This document shows, one piece after another, positions 42,536 through 54,723 of a stretch of 64,000 nt of DNA. The notes beneath the pieces are model-generated. The model was not told the origin of the DNA. It saw only the letters and a program-made list of their open reading frames with translations, and ran no database searches. The first letter of the stretch is position 1, and each line of letters begins with the position of its first letter. The stretch comes from Chiua virens (taxonomy: Eukaryota > Basidiomycota > Agaricomycetes > Boletales > Boletaceae), in assembly GCA_019787685.1 (NCBI GenBank), contig JAHNUO010000015.1, forward strand, positions 682,001 to 746,000. Direction: 5' to 3'. A program made the translations under genes and the position numbers.

Positions 42536-44601
42536 TCATCTCGGCGTCATCATATCAAACAAGTCAGTCTGAATGCGGCACGTCAAATCTTCATTCCAAT
42601 CCTCGGACCCGACACCCTTGGCAACAACGAAAAGCTGATAAGGATCATACTTGTTCTTGATAGCTTTAAGTGCCGAGTAGTGAGAGCCGAAAAAGTCTTT
42701 CTGCCAGTCTATCTCGAACAAGGACGCCTATTGAGCAGGGTTGGTGCATCAGCATGGCACCGCCTGAGTTATCGAGTCACGAAACAAGGAATCCCGTGAC
42801 ATACTTCGTTCAAGTAAGCACCGTCATCGGGGCTGAGATCGTACGTGGCCTTGATCCATCCTTTAAGCTTAGAGATTGATTTTTGGATATCTTGGGAGGA
42901 CGCGCCATCCTCCCAGTTAACCCCGCACGTAGTTTCCACGACTGCGTTCCGCCAGGCTGGATTCAATCCAGCAGAGTCCGCCGCGAATTTGCTAACCTTG
43001 CCGCCTGCGATCGTGCTGTGTACAAGTTAGACAATATCAACGTTTAGGCACATACAATACGAATGCAGTTGAACCTCACAGGAATTCGGAACCACAGTCG
43101 ATGAGGACCTCGGCGATCTGGGAATACTTGGTCGCCACGGTCTCCCGGGAGAGAAGTCGAGATGTGAACATGAGATTTAAACCGTTCTGGTTGCCGCTTC
43201 CGAAAATGACTTCAAACAGCTCGTACCAAGATGGAGAATAGGATATCTGCTCATCGGAGACCATCCCAAATGGTGCCAATGAAGTGGTGAAGTTGTGCCA
43301 GCCCTGCGTGGTCGCTACTGCAGTTTCGTTCGTCATATTAGGTCCGAAATAGAAAAACCTGAGTTGCTCGTTGGTTATAGCCCCGTATCCACCCCAACCA
43401 TCGTCTGTAAATTGGGTTTGGAAGCGCAGCAGTCCTCCAACAAGTTCCAGAAGCACCGATGAATTAGTAATATTTGCCTGGAATGTGTATAGCTGGGTCG
43501 GGACCATGGGCCAGGTGCGGTATGTAACAGAGGTGACGATTCCGTACGTGGATCCACCGCCCCCACGCAACGCCCAGAAGAGATCCGAGTTCTGGTTATT
43601 GTTCACGGTCAAGAACTCTCCTGTCGAAAGAACAATAGATATCTCCAGAGCATTATCAACACCTTGCATTCAAAGTAACTGATTAGTTCAATAAAGCATA
43701 TGGGCCAGCCTGAGAGAACCCTACCGAGACCATAGCTGGGCGACAGTGGAGAATGACCTCCGCCTGTTAGCCATCCACCAGACGAACCGACTGAACCCCC
43801 ATAAGAGGCGCCACCGACGATCAGGCGACCGTGATTGTTGGCAGCAGCGTATGCTTCATGCCATTGTACACCAGCCCCAAGTGTAATGGCTATGCAAGAC
43901 ATACTCAGAGAAGGTTGTGCAACGTCATCGAGAATGGCCTACCATCGTATGCCTCATTTGCCTGCGGCCCTTGCGGTGTAAACATATCGTGGTATGTGAT
44001 ATTTTTCATGTTGTGTGTCCACACCATAAATGAACCCCGAGCCGCACTACGTCCAAGGAAATCGTGACTGTTCGCGTTGATCAAGATCGAGTCCAAATTC
44101 CATATCAACTCAGAGGACATACCCGGTGTTCTTCACAATCAATTTCAAGTTGTGCTTCGCTGAAAAAGCGACGGCGGCCTGTATATCCTCCACTGAGCGC
44201 GCGTCGACGCCGATGACAGGTACGCTCCCTTGTTCACAAACGCCTGTGATGCTCATGTTACGATAGCACGCAGCGATGCTACCATTGTAGAAAGTGAACG
44301 TTTCCCAGTTTTGTGCTTCCATAGCTCCAGGCATAGTTGAGCGCCAATTCCCTTCGTACCAATTCTCGAGGACCGCAGTGCAGTTCCCAGATGGATCACT
44401 GGCAGAGGAAAGGTAGCACGCTGATGCGCTAGGAACGGGATAGATGAGCGGATGAGAGACTTGGGATTGGAGCTGGGTGAAGGTAGACGCAGAAGGCCAG
44501 CAGGATTGGCCATAGGTACAGAAACAACTCGAATACGATTTACCCCAAGCAGCCATAGGTCCTGCGACTCCCACAAGAGCAAGTGTAGAAATAGGTCCCA
44601 T
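42536..44601 (-). CDS. Secreted FAD-linked oxidase (berberine-bridge-enzyme-like)
   Basis: The ATG at 44,599-44,601 starts a signal peptide (MGPISTLALVGVAGPMAAWG); an upstream in-frame TTG is not used. The protein then has a Cys-rich N-terminus, the FAD-binding (PCMH) domain with VPVIGVDARSVEDIQAAV, the likely flavin-linking His in HDFLGRSAARGSF, ITLGAGVQWHEAYAAA, and SVGSSGGWLTGGGHSPLS. The substrate domain follows with DLFWALRGGGGSTYGIVTSVT and the C-terminal BBE segment YLNE...KYDPYQLFVVAKGVGSEDW. The stop is at 42,536-42,538. At least five short introns are needed. Several N-x-S/T sites fit secretion. Known for the family: oxidation of carbohydrates, alcohols or alkaloid-like substrates with O2; the actual substrate is not predictable. 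No Cys for a second flavin bond is evident. Confidence 0.85.
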
Positions 44602-44659
44602 TCCTGTTCTCAATCAAACCGTCAGAGAGGAAAGGATATGATGGCAACAGACTGAGGTG

Positions 44660-45480
44660 CTATCCTTGGAGCATTAAGCAAGGAATTACATATGGCAGAG
44701 ATCTGCTTGACAGTTGAAGTTATTGTGACGTCTGATCGGCGTTTGAGCCACGCCAGACTCCCCGTTTCATGTCTGCCAACACCGGTGGTTAATTAGTAAC
44801 GTACTTACAATCGAGGGAGTACATATTCAAGTTCGTTCTGCGGGAGGTCAGCGAAGCAAACTGGTCACAGTAAGCACTCATGAATAAATGATGCTGCAAC
44901 TTTTTTTCGGCCATGGCCGCCATGCTAATGCCGCCGGCTTACAACCCCCTTACGACTGTCTTATAAGGTCTGCTAATCCTGTTTTGAACATCACAAGGTT
45001 CATGATAATGAACGTCTCAATAAAAAGAATTATATAATTATTTCGAATTTGCGTTACAATGGGGTACGAGCTTATGGTAATTTATGGTAAGTCATTATTC
45101 CCAGCCCCGCAAAAAAGTAGTGTTGGTAAATATCAAATCTAATGTGTTACGAGGCTACAGTAAGTGTGAGCACAATAATCTGTGATCTTGAAGCGTGCTC
45201 GTCAAGCTTCGCATCCCACTAGTCTGTGTCTTCTGTCCAAACAGGCACAACACTGGCATGTGGAAGTGATTGTGGAACTGAGATGGAACATGACACTTTT
45301 CCATCTTAACAATGAAGAATTTACATACCAGAACAATAAAGTGCAGAACATACAGAGCCCCTACACTTACTATGCCAATCTGCAATGATTTATGATTAAA
45401 TTTGCTAACATTTCAGTTGTACTTACCAATTCTAATTTGCACCAACTCTTAGTGTAGACAGGGTTGGTAAGCAAAGGTAG
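44660..45480. other. Intergenic stretch upstream of the FAD oxidase
   Basis: AT-rich towards 45,000; no gene is recognised. The left end should hold the oxidase promoter. Confidence 0.35.
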
Positions 45481-45481
45481 T

Positions 45482-45604
45482 GGCCGACTAGCTCAGTTGG
45501 TTAGAGCGTCGTGCTAATACTTGGTTCTGACTGTCGCTTGTCACCACGTGACGGTATGGGGCTGAGGTACGCGAAGGTCTTGGGTTCGATCCCCACGTTG
45601 GCCA
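45482..45604 (+). tRNA. tRNA-Ile (anticodon AAT) with a 49-nt intron
   Basis: The acceptor GGCCGAC pairs with GTTGGCC. The D arm is GCTC AGTTGGTTA GAGC. The anticodon stem TCGTG/CGCGA encloses the loop CTAATA-A with AAT at 45,516-45,518. An intron occupies 45,520-45,568, between positions 37 and 38 as is canonical. The T arm has the B box GGTTCGATCCC. The first T-stem pair (T with C) is mismatched. The discriminator is A at 45,604, and a run of nine T follows. Confidence 0.92.
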
Positions 45605-45613
45605 TTTTTTTTT
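45605..45613 (+). terminator. RNA polymerase III terminator of tRNA-Ile
   Basis: Nine consecutive T residues directly follow the discriminator base. Confidence 0.85.
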
Positions 45614-45619
45614 CCTGCC

Positions 45620-46790
45620 AGTGCAGCCCTGGGACGACCAGATAAGTCCTTGTAACATAGTCTCTGTAAGCCTGAGTGATTTGTCATTCTAAGAATCTAC
45701 CAAGCTTGTATGACCCTCACACCATGACCACCAGTGGGAAAGTATTGCAAATGTGCATTGGTCCATTGTCAGGATCACCGGGGACCACTTCACCCTCATG
45801 GCTTTGGATGTTACATTACACCAGCTCAACTCCAGGGAATTTTCAGGCAAGAGTGACTATATATACAGAATGCACAGAGGGGACTCATCACGGCCTCTCA
45901 TAGGTTTCTTGTGACACAATGTGTTTGATGAATCTTTCTCCAGTACATCATATATGGTGTAGCTTTTCTCATGCAGAAATGGCGAGCCCAATTGACTCTG
46001 CTACCAATGTACTGCTTGCTGGTAGTAAGTACATAGGATTTGCATGCAGCCTCTTGACAGTCCAGTAATCCAGTATTTATCATACTACATAATCCACCTT
46101 TACGTGTTATTAATTTAGTAACAGTGGACGTCACGCGTCATTGTCCGAGAACGCTGTTCGCCGTCAACCTTCCCATCGGTTGATTTAACAGGGGCGATCC
46201 CACATTCTCTGGTCGCACCCCAAAGAATCACTGATACCTTTGTCTCTGGCTTAGTTGAGCATATTCGTTCAACATAAGCACCGGAGTAAGCAGAAATAGC
46301 ACTTGAACAGCTCTTGGACCAATAGGAATACTTTACTACTTACCAATCTATGTCGAAACGTACAGTGTATATTGTAAAATAACATCTGTCGAGAACGGAG
46401 TGATAACGCTAAGATGGCGAACTTACAATACGGATCAGTAAAAAGATGTTGAACAAGCGATGGAAACCCAGTGTGCAGCGGCAAGATGGCGTTAAAATTT
46501 GGCTGAGCTTCCCACAGCGTGTATATCTGGTGAGGACCCCACGAGTCAATGTGAGAGAGGACCGGCTCGAGGACTGTGGGATCGTGTTATATTTTTTGCC
46601 TACTGCGTGGTTGTGAGCTTGTCACATCTTTCATAATCCAAACGTTCAAGTTCAAACTACTTGCTACTTGTTGAAGCTGAAGGATGCGGTGGCAGCGGCG
46701 GCCGCGGCATTGAATATTTGTTGAGTAATCGAACTGAGACGTATGTACAAGCCACACTCAGCCAAGTAAGCCGAGTAGTCAAGCGATATA
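45620..46790. other. Intergenic stretch, no gene recognised
   Basis: Only short ORFs without family resemblance are present between the tRNA and Gypsy C. The right end carries the GTGA target (46,791-46,794). Confidence 0.35.
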
Positions 46791-46794
46791 GTGA

Positions 46795-47208
46795 TGTAAG
46801 GATTGCTACGCATCCGGCTACAGATCTAGTCCGAGCGACCACTGCCTTTTCATTTTATTTGTCAGTGTTATTCAGCACTATTCAGTTGTTTCTAAGCTCT
46901 CTGTTTACCATACACTTCATAGCCTTTTCACTTTCATATATAAGCCTCCTTGTATGTTCGTCTCAATGATCGATAATAATCAGTCTAAGAGTCCAATCCC
47001 GATCGTTTCAGCTCAATCCGAAGTATTCCGACGTTCTGCACGCTTTCCGAGTCTCCCGATTCCGCACGTTCTCCGACTCTCTCTATGCACGGACGCATTC
47101 ACTCTTTCTCGCACACTCAACAAACCATCTACCGGCTCAGTCACCTTCCCCTTTCGCACTTGCACTCGCCTTCCACGTTTCGCCAACACAGCAGAGCGTG
47201 CCGCTACA
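46795..47208 (+). repeat. Gypsy C 5' LTR
   Basis: 414 bases, with a TATATAAG box near 46,937. Confidence 0.9.
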
Positions 47209-47712
47209 AACATTGGAGCCCACCGCGAGGGGAAGTTTCTGATTTAGCCACATCCTCCCACGCCTATTTCCACCATTCCACCTAAACCATCCCACAGCAA
47301 CGTGTCCGTTCCCGCTCGTATCCTGAAGCACCCACTGCTTCCGCCTGGTGTCCTAACGAGAGGAGCCACCCGACGAGCTGCGACCCAACCCACACAGCCA
47401 AACACACCGTTTTCCGCAGATCAGCCAGAAGAAGTTTTCGTGACCCCAGCCGAAGTATCTATAGGTCGCATCCCATCACCTGTCGAATCCGAGTCCCCAT
47501 CTGAATTGCTGTCCATCTCCGTATCACCCTTCACGTCGAGCATCCCATCCGCATCATCGATCTTTCAGCCTTTGCACGCCCATTTTCAATTACGCACCCC
47601 AGCAGTTTTCCCGCAGCTGCCTCTACCTTCATCTGTACAGCCGCTGCCACCTGCTCTCGTACAACCACCACAGCCGTCCCTCACGCAACCGCCGCCAGCT
47701 CCATCCGTGATC

Positions 47713-48813
47713 ATGTCATCTCTTTCCATGGGCACCACGAATACCATCAATTTGAAGGGCATTAATGCAATGCCGTCGCCTATGTCTTCGAAAGTGCCGA
47801 CGTTTAATGGCGAAACGTCCGAGCTGCTTGAGTTCTTCGAACTCTTCAAGGATTATGCGGACGTGAGTACCCTTTCCGATGCGGAAAAATGCAAGTTGGT
47901 TATTCGCTACGTCGATAAGATGACCAAGTGTTTTTGGGTTACGCTTACAGGATACGAGAGTCATGACTACGTTGTATTCAAACAGAGCATTCTTGAGCAG
48001 TACCCCGGCGCAGACAAAGGCATCAAATACACTCGTCGCGACCTTGAACTAGCCATCGCCGCCCCTTCCAATGATGATATCTCCACCGAAACCGAGTTAC
48101 AACAATACTATCGCCATTTCCGTCCCATTGCCGTCTGGCTTGTTGATCAGAAGAAGATCTCTGCCAATGAACGGGATCGCTATTTTTGGACTGGATTGCC
48201 ACTTTCTGTCTACCACGCTATCGACTGACGCCTCAAGTTGAAAGACTCACAGTATTCTCACGATGAACCAACCCATTACGAGAAGGTGATGGAGGCTGGA
48301 CGTTTTGTCCTTTCCGATGACGTGTTTGACGCAGACCTCAATGACCCAATAGCCGCACGTATGAAGTCCCTGTGCGACGGACGAGGCAGCTCAGCTGATA
48401 AGAAGGATCAGTCACGAACAAGTCGAATTGCACAGATCAAAGACTCTGACGATGAATCAGATGATGAAAATAGTTGCAAGAAAGAAGCCCCTCGTGATAT
48501 ACAGACCAAGCGAGTCACGTTCGATTCAAGCGCGATCTCCAAGGCACATATCGACGAAGTTGAAGAGATTGGCCGTAAGTTACATATGCTCAACTTAGCA
48601 GACATCTCCTACTCGGCTCTCTACACTCGCCTCGCATGCCTCGCTCCAGCCGCGGCACAGGCCTGGGCTTCCCCATCTTCCCGTCAGTCACAGACCCTGC
48701 ACCAGAGTCGCCCGCAAAGCACTACCGTCGCCAACTCCTCATGCTATATGTGTGGCGGAGGTCATTTTCTTCATGATTGCATATGCGTACTCGAGTATAT
48801 CCGAGCAGGCCGC
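47713..48813 (+). pseudogene. Gypsy C Gag part (nonsense codon, then interrupted)
   Basis: The frame is open from about 47,302 and its first ATG is 47,713. A capsid-like region (VPTFNGETSELLEFFELFKDYAD, shown in parts: FNGETSELLEF and FKDYAD; then FWTGLP) runs to TGA at 48,226-48,228, probably a mutated CGA. The same frame continues through an acidic stretch to the zinc knuckle CYMCGGGHFLHDC and EYIRAGR, where the inverted-repeat element cuts it at 48,813. Removing the insert and one CCGC copy joins it in frame to the part from 49,394. Confidence 0.8.
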
Positions 48814-49389
48814 TGTAGGAGTTAGATACCCCCTACGGTTGTAGGATACATTTTCCTCGCTCTTCATCATGTCATATCATCTCCCGTCTCATCCGCCATT
48901 GACTTCGTGCCAGCCTGGTTTCATTCCTAGCATTTACAGATCATCCGAATCCAATCCGAGTCCAATCCGAGTCAACGCGATCCAATCCGGTCCTTTCGTA
49001 CGTATTCCGCTTCATCCGATTTGACTTGTGCTACTTGATTTGGCCTTATTAAGGTCATTACTATCCTAACACCTTTCCTTTCTTTGTCATCTACAAGGTT
49101 GACACCTTGTAGATGACAAAGAAAGGAAAGGTGTTAGGATAGTAATGACCTTAATAAGGCCAAATCAAGTAGCACAAGTCAAATCGGATGAAGCGGAATA
49201 CGTACGAAAGGACCGGATTGGATCGCGTTGACTCGGATTGGACTCGGATTGGATTCGGATGATCTGTAAATGCTAGGAATGAAACCAGGCTGGCACGAAG
49301 TCAATGGCGGATGAGACGGGAGATGATATGACATGATGAAGAGCGAGGAAAATGTATCCTACAACCGTAGGGGGTATCTAACTCCTACA
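48814..49389. repeat. Perfect 286-base inverted repeat (foldback insertion)
   Basis: The left arm 48,814-49,099 and the right arm 49,104-49,389 are exact reverse complements by eye, with a 4-base loop (TGAC). The outer ends are TGTAGGAG...CTCCTACA, and the target duplication is CCGC at 48,810-48,813 and 49,390-49,393. Each arm also begins TGTAG and reaches CTACA near its inner end, like an LTR, so the whole looks like two LTR-like units tail to tail separated by AGGTTGACACCT. There is no coding capacity. Confidence 0.93.
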
Positions 49390-49393
49390 CCGC

Positions 49394-52300
49394 GTCATCC
49401 GCAAAAACGGTTATCTCAACTTTCCCGATAGAGGACGTATCAAACGTCATGCGACAACCAATTTATTCAAGGACACAATTGACGAGTACTATCAGAACCA
49501 TGCAATCCCACCTGCTTGCACTCCATCCGAATTTGTCAGAGAATCCCCGCCGCATCTTCAGCAAGCCACTACGAATATGTTTGTTGCACCAGAACCGTCT
49601 GCAGTTCTCTTCGAATGCAACCGCGTCGAAGATGCTATCACAGACACCCGAGCATCCATCGAGGAAGTACCTGATGAGGAGGATGCTGATGTTTTAGCCC
49701 TCACGAGATCCAAGGCACGCATGGCTGCTTGCACTGATACAGAGATCCCACCTCCGGAACCCACTCGCTCAGCTAAACAAACACCAGAGACACCCGAACC
49801 GCCCATTTCCATGCCTGCACAATCCGTACCAGTGACCAGAGACTCTGCACCACTCAAGCACGTTCCAGTGTATACGTATGAATCGAAAGCTGCATCCCCT
49901 GACGCTGCCAAACGGGTCTACGAATTACTTCTTCATACGACGATTCCGAACCTTTCCATCGCAGATTTATTAGCCATCAGCCCCAACTTACGAAAGGAAG
50001 CAGTCAAATATTGCAAAACACATCAGATTCCCACTCCGTTGACGACCGCAGTCACTACCTTGCCGCCAGTCCAGATCGAGCATGCCACACCCCTTCACGA
50101 AATCAAAGTTGTCTTAAATGGGAAAATTGACAAGCTTGCGCTACTTGATGAAGGATCCGAAATCGTAGTCATCCACCAGGACGTTTGGGAGCATCTCGGA
50201 ACACAAATCTCGAATCACACAGGAATGACAATGCAAACGGCAAACGGTGACTCACAACCAATGATGGGATGTATTGAGATGCTGGAAATTACAGTTGACG
50301 GTCTCAAGACTTGGGCTCACGCGTATGTCGTCCCAAATGCCCCATATCGTCTCCTTCTCGGCCGCCCATGGCAGTGCCTCGTCCGCCTCCAGAAACACAA
50401 AACCGCATGCAACGTTAGCATTACCATTGCAGATCCGCTCGACCCATCCAACGTCCGGATGATCCCTATGCATGCATGACCATTCCCTCACAAGCCGCAC
50501 AGTGCACATGCATTAGCACTAACCCAGACTGAATGGCAGGGAGTGATCTTGTTGCTTTCCATGTCCTCGCTCGCAGAATACCAGCTTCAACAGACCTTCG
50601 ACATAGATCCAATCCGCCATGTGCTCGCATACAAGAAAGTTGCAAACCGAGTCAAGCCAGTTGCTACCACCATGCCCCACCATGCTCGTATTGTCCGTCG
50701 TTTTCCAGAAGACCCACTCGACTCACTTCCACATCTATCCCCTAATCCACCACCATTCTCACCCGGAAAGCGCATCACACACGAACGGATGACCGATCTC
50801 GGCATCTTTTCCAACAAATTCTTACTACCGGAGGAACAGAAACTCGCCACGCACATTTTACAAAACAATGAATTGGGTCTCGCATGGGATGAAACCGAGA
50901 AAGGACGCTTCCGTGACGACTATTTCCCACCCGTAGTCATCCCAATCATCGAGCACACGCCATGGGTCCAATGTCAGCCACCAATCCCACCCGGAATCCG
51001 TGACAAAGTCATCCAGCTTATTAAATCAAAGATCGCATCCGGAGTCTATGAGCCTTCAAACAGCTTGTACCAGTCGAAATGGTTTTGTGTCGCGAAGAAG
51101 AATGGATCTGTCCGCATTGTTCACAACCTACAGCTGCTCAATGCTGTCACTGTTAAAGACGCCGCCACTCTCCCATATGTCGAGATGTTTGCCGAGCAAT
51201 CCGCAGGCCGCGCAATCTACACCATGATGGATTTATTCGTCAGATTCGACCACCGTGCTCTTGCTGAAGATTCCCGTGACCTCACGACATTCCAGACACC
51301 TCTTGGGACCTTCCGTCTCACATTGCTTCCTATGGGATGGACGGATTCACCTGCCGTTTTCCAGAATGATGTCGCATTCATTCTCCAAGCCGAAATTGAC
51401 ATTGCCCCGAATTTCCAAGATGATATCAATGTTCTCGGCCCGCATACACGCTATGAACTTCCCGATGGTACCTACGAAACCATAGCCGACAACCCAGGTA
51501 TCCGCCACTTCGTATGGGAGCATTGTGTTGATGTCAACCGTGTTTTACATCGTTTGAAGCACGCTGGAGCTACTGTATCCGTGAAGAAGCTTTTTCTTTG
51601 CCAACCCGAAGTCATTGTTGTTGGACAGTCCTGCAATTACAATGGGCGTGTCCCAGACCAGTCAAAAGTCGTGAAAATCACAAAATGGCCCAGCCCATGC
51701 CAGTCTCGCACAGAAGTCCGCGGATTCTTAGGGACAACAGGAACTGTCCGGAATTGGATCAAGGATTATGTGAAGATTGCTCGACCACTCGTTGACCTAA
51801 CCCGCGATGCCATTCCCTTCACTTGGACTGATGAGCACTGGAATGCAATGAACCACCTCAAAGCTGCTGTAGTTAGCTCGCCCGCAATTCGCCCGATTGA
51901 TTACACCTCTGCATGCCCTGTCATCCTTGCCGTCAACTCATCCTGCATCGCAGTCGGATATATTCTCTACCAAGAAGATGAAAACCAAGCACATCGCCCC
52001 TCTCGTTTCGGATCCATCACATGGAACGATCGCGAATCTCGCTACTCGCAGGCCAAAATCGAATTATATGGTCTATTTCACACACTCCGATCTATTAAAG
52101 TCTGGATCATTGGCATCAAGAAACTCATTGTCGAAGTCGACGCGAAGTATATTAAAGGCATGCTGAACAATCCGGACATCCAGCCGAATGCCGCAATGAA
52201 CCGCTGGATCGCGGGTATTCTCATGTTCGATTTCGAGCTCAAACATGTTCCCACATCACGCCACCAAGGCCCAGATGGCCTTTCACGCCGAAGAAAAGGA

Positions 52301-53839
52301 GAAGATGAGGAGAACGACGAGGAAGAAGAAGAAGCAGAGGTTGAGGAATGGCTTGATGAAGCATTAGGATTAGGAATCTGGATTTCAAAGGTGATCGAGG
52401 ACGAAATTTTTCAGAATCCCCAGGGAGGAGGAGGACCACTAGTCCTCTCAGTGACAAACGGATCAGATGATGAAGACATTACCCTACCGACGAGCGAAGG
52501 AATGAAGCAGCGTGATCGCAAACTCAAGGACATTTTTCAGTTTCTCTCCACTCTCTTGATCCCATCCAACATCGCAGACAATCAATGCAGCTGTTTTATC
52601 AAACGCGCAACCAAGTTCTTCATATCCGCAGATCATCTCTGGCGCAAAGAATCCACCGGACGACATCAGAAAGTCTTATTCGGATTGGATCACATTTGCT
52701 TTCTCAAGGAAACACACGACAAGCTCGGCCACAAGGGAATTTATGCTACCCGCCGCACCATCGCTGACCGCTTCTGGTGGCCATCACTTATAGCAGACGT
52801 TGCCTGGTACATCAAGATGTGTCATCAGTGCCAGATCTGCTCAGTCAAGAAGGTCGTCATTCCGCCTGTCGTCGCTACACCAGCACCACTCTTCCACAAA
52901 GCATACGTCGATTCCATGCACATGCCGACTGCACAGGGATACTCGTACATTGTCCAAGCTCGCTGCTCACTCACTGGATGGCCGGAATGGCGGAAACTCA
53001 AGAATGAGACTGCACGCACTGCCGGATCCTTTATATTTGAAGAAAATTTATGCAGATGGGGAGGTCTTGAGGAGATCGTCACAGATAACGGAACCCCGTT
53101 TGTCGCCGCACTCAACTGGCTTGCCGAGAAGTATCACATCCGCCACATTCGCATTTCCGCATACAACTCAAAAGCAAATGGCATTGTTGAACGCTTGCAC
53201 CGTACCATCCGTGACTCGCTCGTCAAAGCATGTAATGGGGATATCACGCAATGGCCATCGCTCGCCCCGCACGTCTTTTGGGCCAATCGCGTCACAACCC
53301 GCAAAGCAACCAGACACACACCGTACTACATGGCTCACGGCACCGAGCCGCTCCTTCCGTTTGACATCACCGAGGCCACGTTCCTCATTCCACACATAAC
53401 CAAGCGCGTCACAACCAATGAGCTCATTGCCGTCTGCACTTGCCAGCTTGCGAAACGAGATGAAGACTTATCCGCGATCCACGACCAGATCTTGCGCAGC
53501 CGCTTCTCATCCGTCGCCGACTTCGAACGTCGCCTGGCGCATGCGATTCACGATCACGATTTCCGCCCCGGATCGCTCATCCTCGTCTTGAACAAAAAGA
53601 TCGAACCCGCATCCAATGCGAAGTGTCGCCCACGCTATTTCGGTCCCATGGTCGTCATCTCTCGTTCCCACAATATCGGCTCCTACCGTCTCGCCGAAGT
53701 CGACGGAACCGTTTCGAAGCTTCGTTTTGCTGCATTCCGCCTCATTCCGTACTATCCCCGTTCACCCACTCATGTCGATGTCACTCGCTTTGTCGATCCA
53801 TCAGATCTCACTGGTCTCGCTGCCGAAGAAGAACCTTAG
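49394..53839 (+). pseudogene. Gypsy C Pol (one nonsense codon)
   Basis: The frame continues from Gag after the foldback. The protease motif LLDEGSEIVVI (near 50,150) has D-E-G where D-S/T-G is usual. TGA at 50,477-50,479 interrupts the frame, which then stays open to TAG at 53,837-53,839. The RT has FCVAKKNGSVRIVHNLQ, TLLPMGWTDSPAVFQ and the active site FQDD near 51,415 (YxDD in most relatives). RNase H-like and integrase regions follow: zinc module HDKLGHKGIYATRRT...CHQCQIC, then VDSMHMPT, IVTDNGTPF and YNSKANGIVERLHRT. A short tail follows with no chromodomain. The stop is 48 bases before the 3' LTR. Confidence 0.85.
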
Positions 53840-53887
53840 GTGTTTGCAGAGCAACTGGGACAGTCACTATTCGAAGTGAAAGGGAGG

Positions 53888-54302
53888 TGTAAGGATTGCT
53901 ACGCATCCGGCTACAGATCTAGTCCGAGCGACCACTGCCTTTTCATTTTATTTGTCAGTGTTATTCAGCACTATTCAGTTGTTTCTAAGCTCTCTGTTTA
54001 CCATACACTTCATAGCCTTTTCACTTTCGTATATAAGCCTCCTTGTACGTTCGTCTCAATGATCGATAATAATCAGTCTAAGAGTCCAATCCCGATCGTT
54101 TCAGCTCAATCCGAAGTATTCCGACGTTCTGCACGCTTTCCGAGTCTCCCGATTCCGCACGTTCTCCGACTCTCTCTACGCACGGACGCATTCACTCTTT
54201 CTCGCACACTCAACAAACCATCTACCGGCTCAGTCACCTTCCCCTTTCGCACTTGCACTCGCCTTCCATGTTTCGCCAACACAAGCGGAGCGTGCCGCTA
54301 CA
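53888..54302 (+). repeat. Gypsy C 3' LTR
   Basis: 415 bases. It matches the 5' LTR except five CpG transitions and a one-base indel near the end. Confidence 0.9.
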
Positions 54303-54309
54303 GTGATCA

Positions 54310-54720
54310 GTAATCATCTCAGTAATCCGAGGGGTTGCACTAGTACAGGATATAATCAAGACTAGTTACATCTAGGGGAATAGCAGAATCTAGTCTTGAT
54401 TCCTTCTCGCGCTTATCCTGCTGCGACAATATTGAATATCGTTGATAACTCTAGACCTTGAAAACTTGACTTTCTGGTTCGTAATAATCATATGAGATGT
54501 ATCATATCATGCTAGTTTGGTGGTGAAGTGGATCTCCTAGTATGCACATGAACAGGTAACGCCGACAGCCGTGGGACCGAGTCATGGGCAATCTCAGGAT
54601 AGATCTTGCTATCATCACTCGTCGTCATCCGCCAAACATTCCTTACTTATACACCAGCATGCGAACTGTGATAATGTCTAACGCGTCGGTCTCTTTCCTC
54701 CTGGCAAGTGAGTGCTTCAT
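54310..54720. other. Intergenic stretch upstream of the MFS gene
   Basis: No gene is recognised. It contains a near-palindromic pair around 54,350-54,400 (CAAGACTAG and CTAGTCTTG). Confidence 0.4.
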
Positions 54721-54723
54721 CCA

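Larger units (their letters stand above)
46795..54302 (+). mobile_element. Ty3/Gypsy retrotransposon 'Gypsy C', with a nested inverted-repeat insertion
   Basis: The LTRs (46,795-47,208 and 53,888-54,302) have ends TGTAAGG...GCTACA. They differ by five CpG transitions and one small indel, and are flanked by a 4-base duplication GTGA (46,791-46,794 and 54,303-54,306). A TGG-beginning primer site (TGGAGCCCACCGCGAGG, about 47,214) follows the 5' LTR and a purine tract (GTGAAAGGGAGG) precedes the 3' LTR. Gag and Pol lie in a single frame broken by two TGA codons and by the 576-base insertion at 48,814-49,389. There is no chromodomain. It is unrelated in sequence to Gypsy A and B. Confidence 0.92.
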
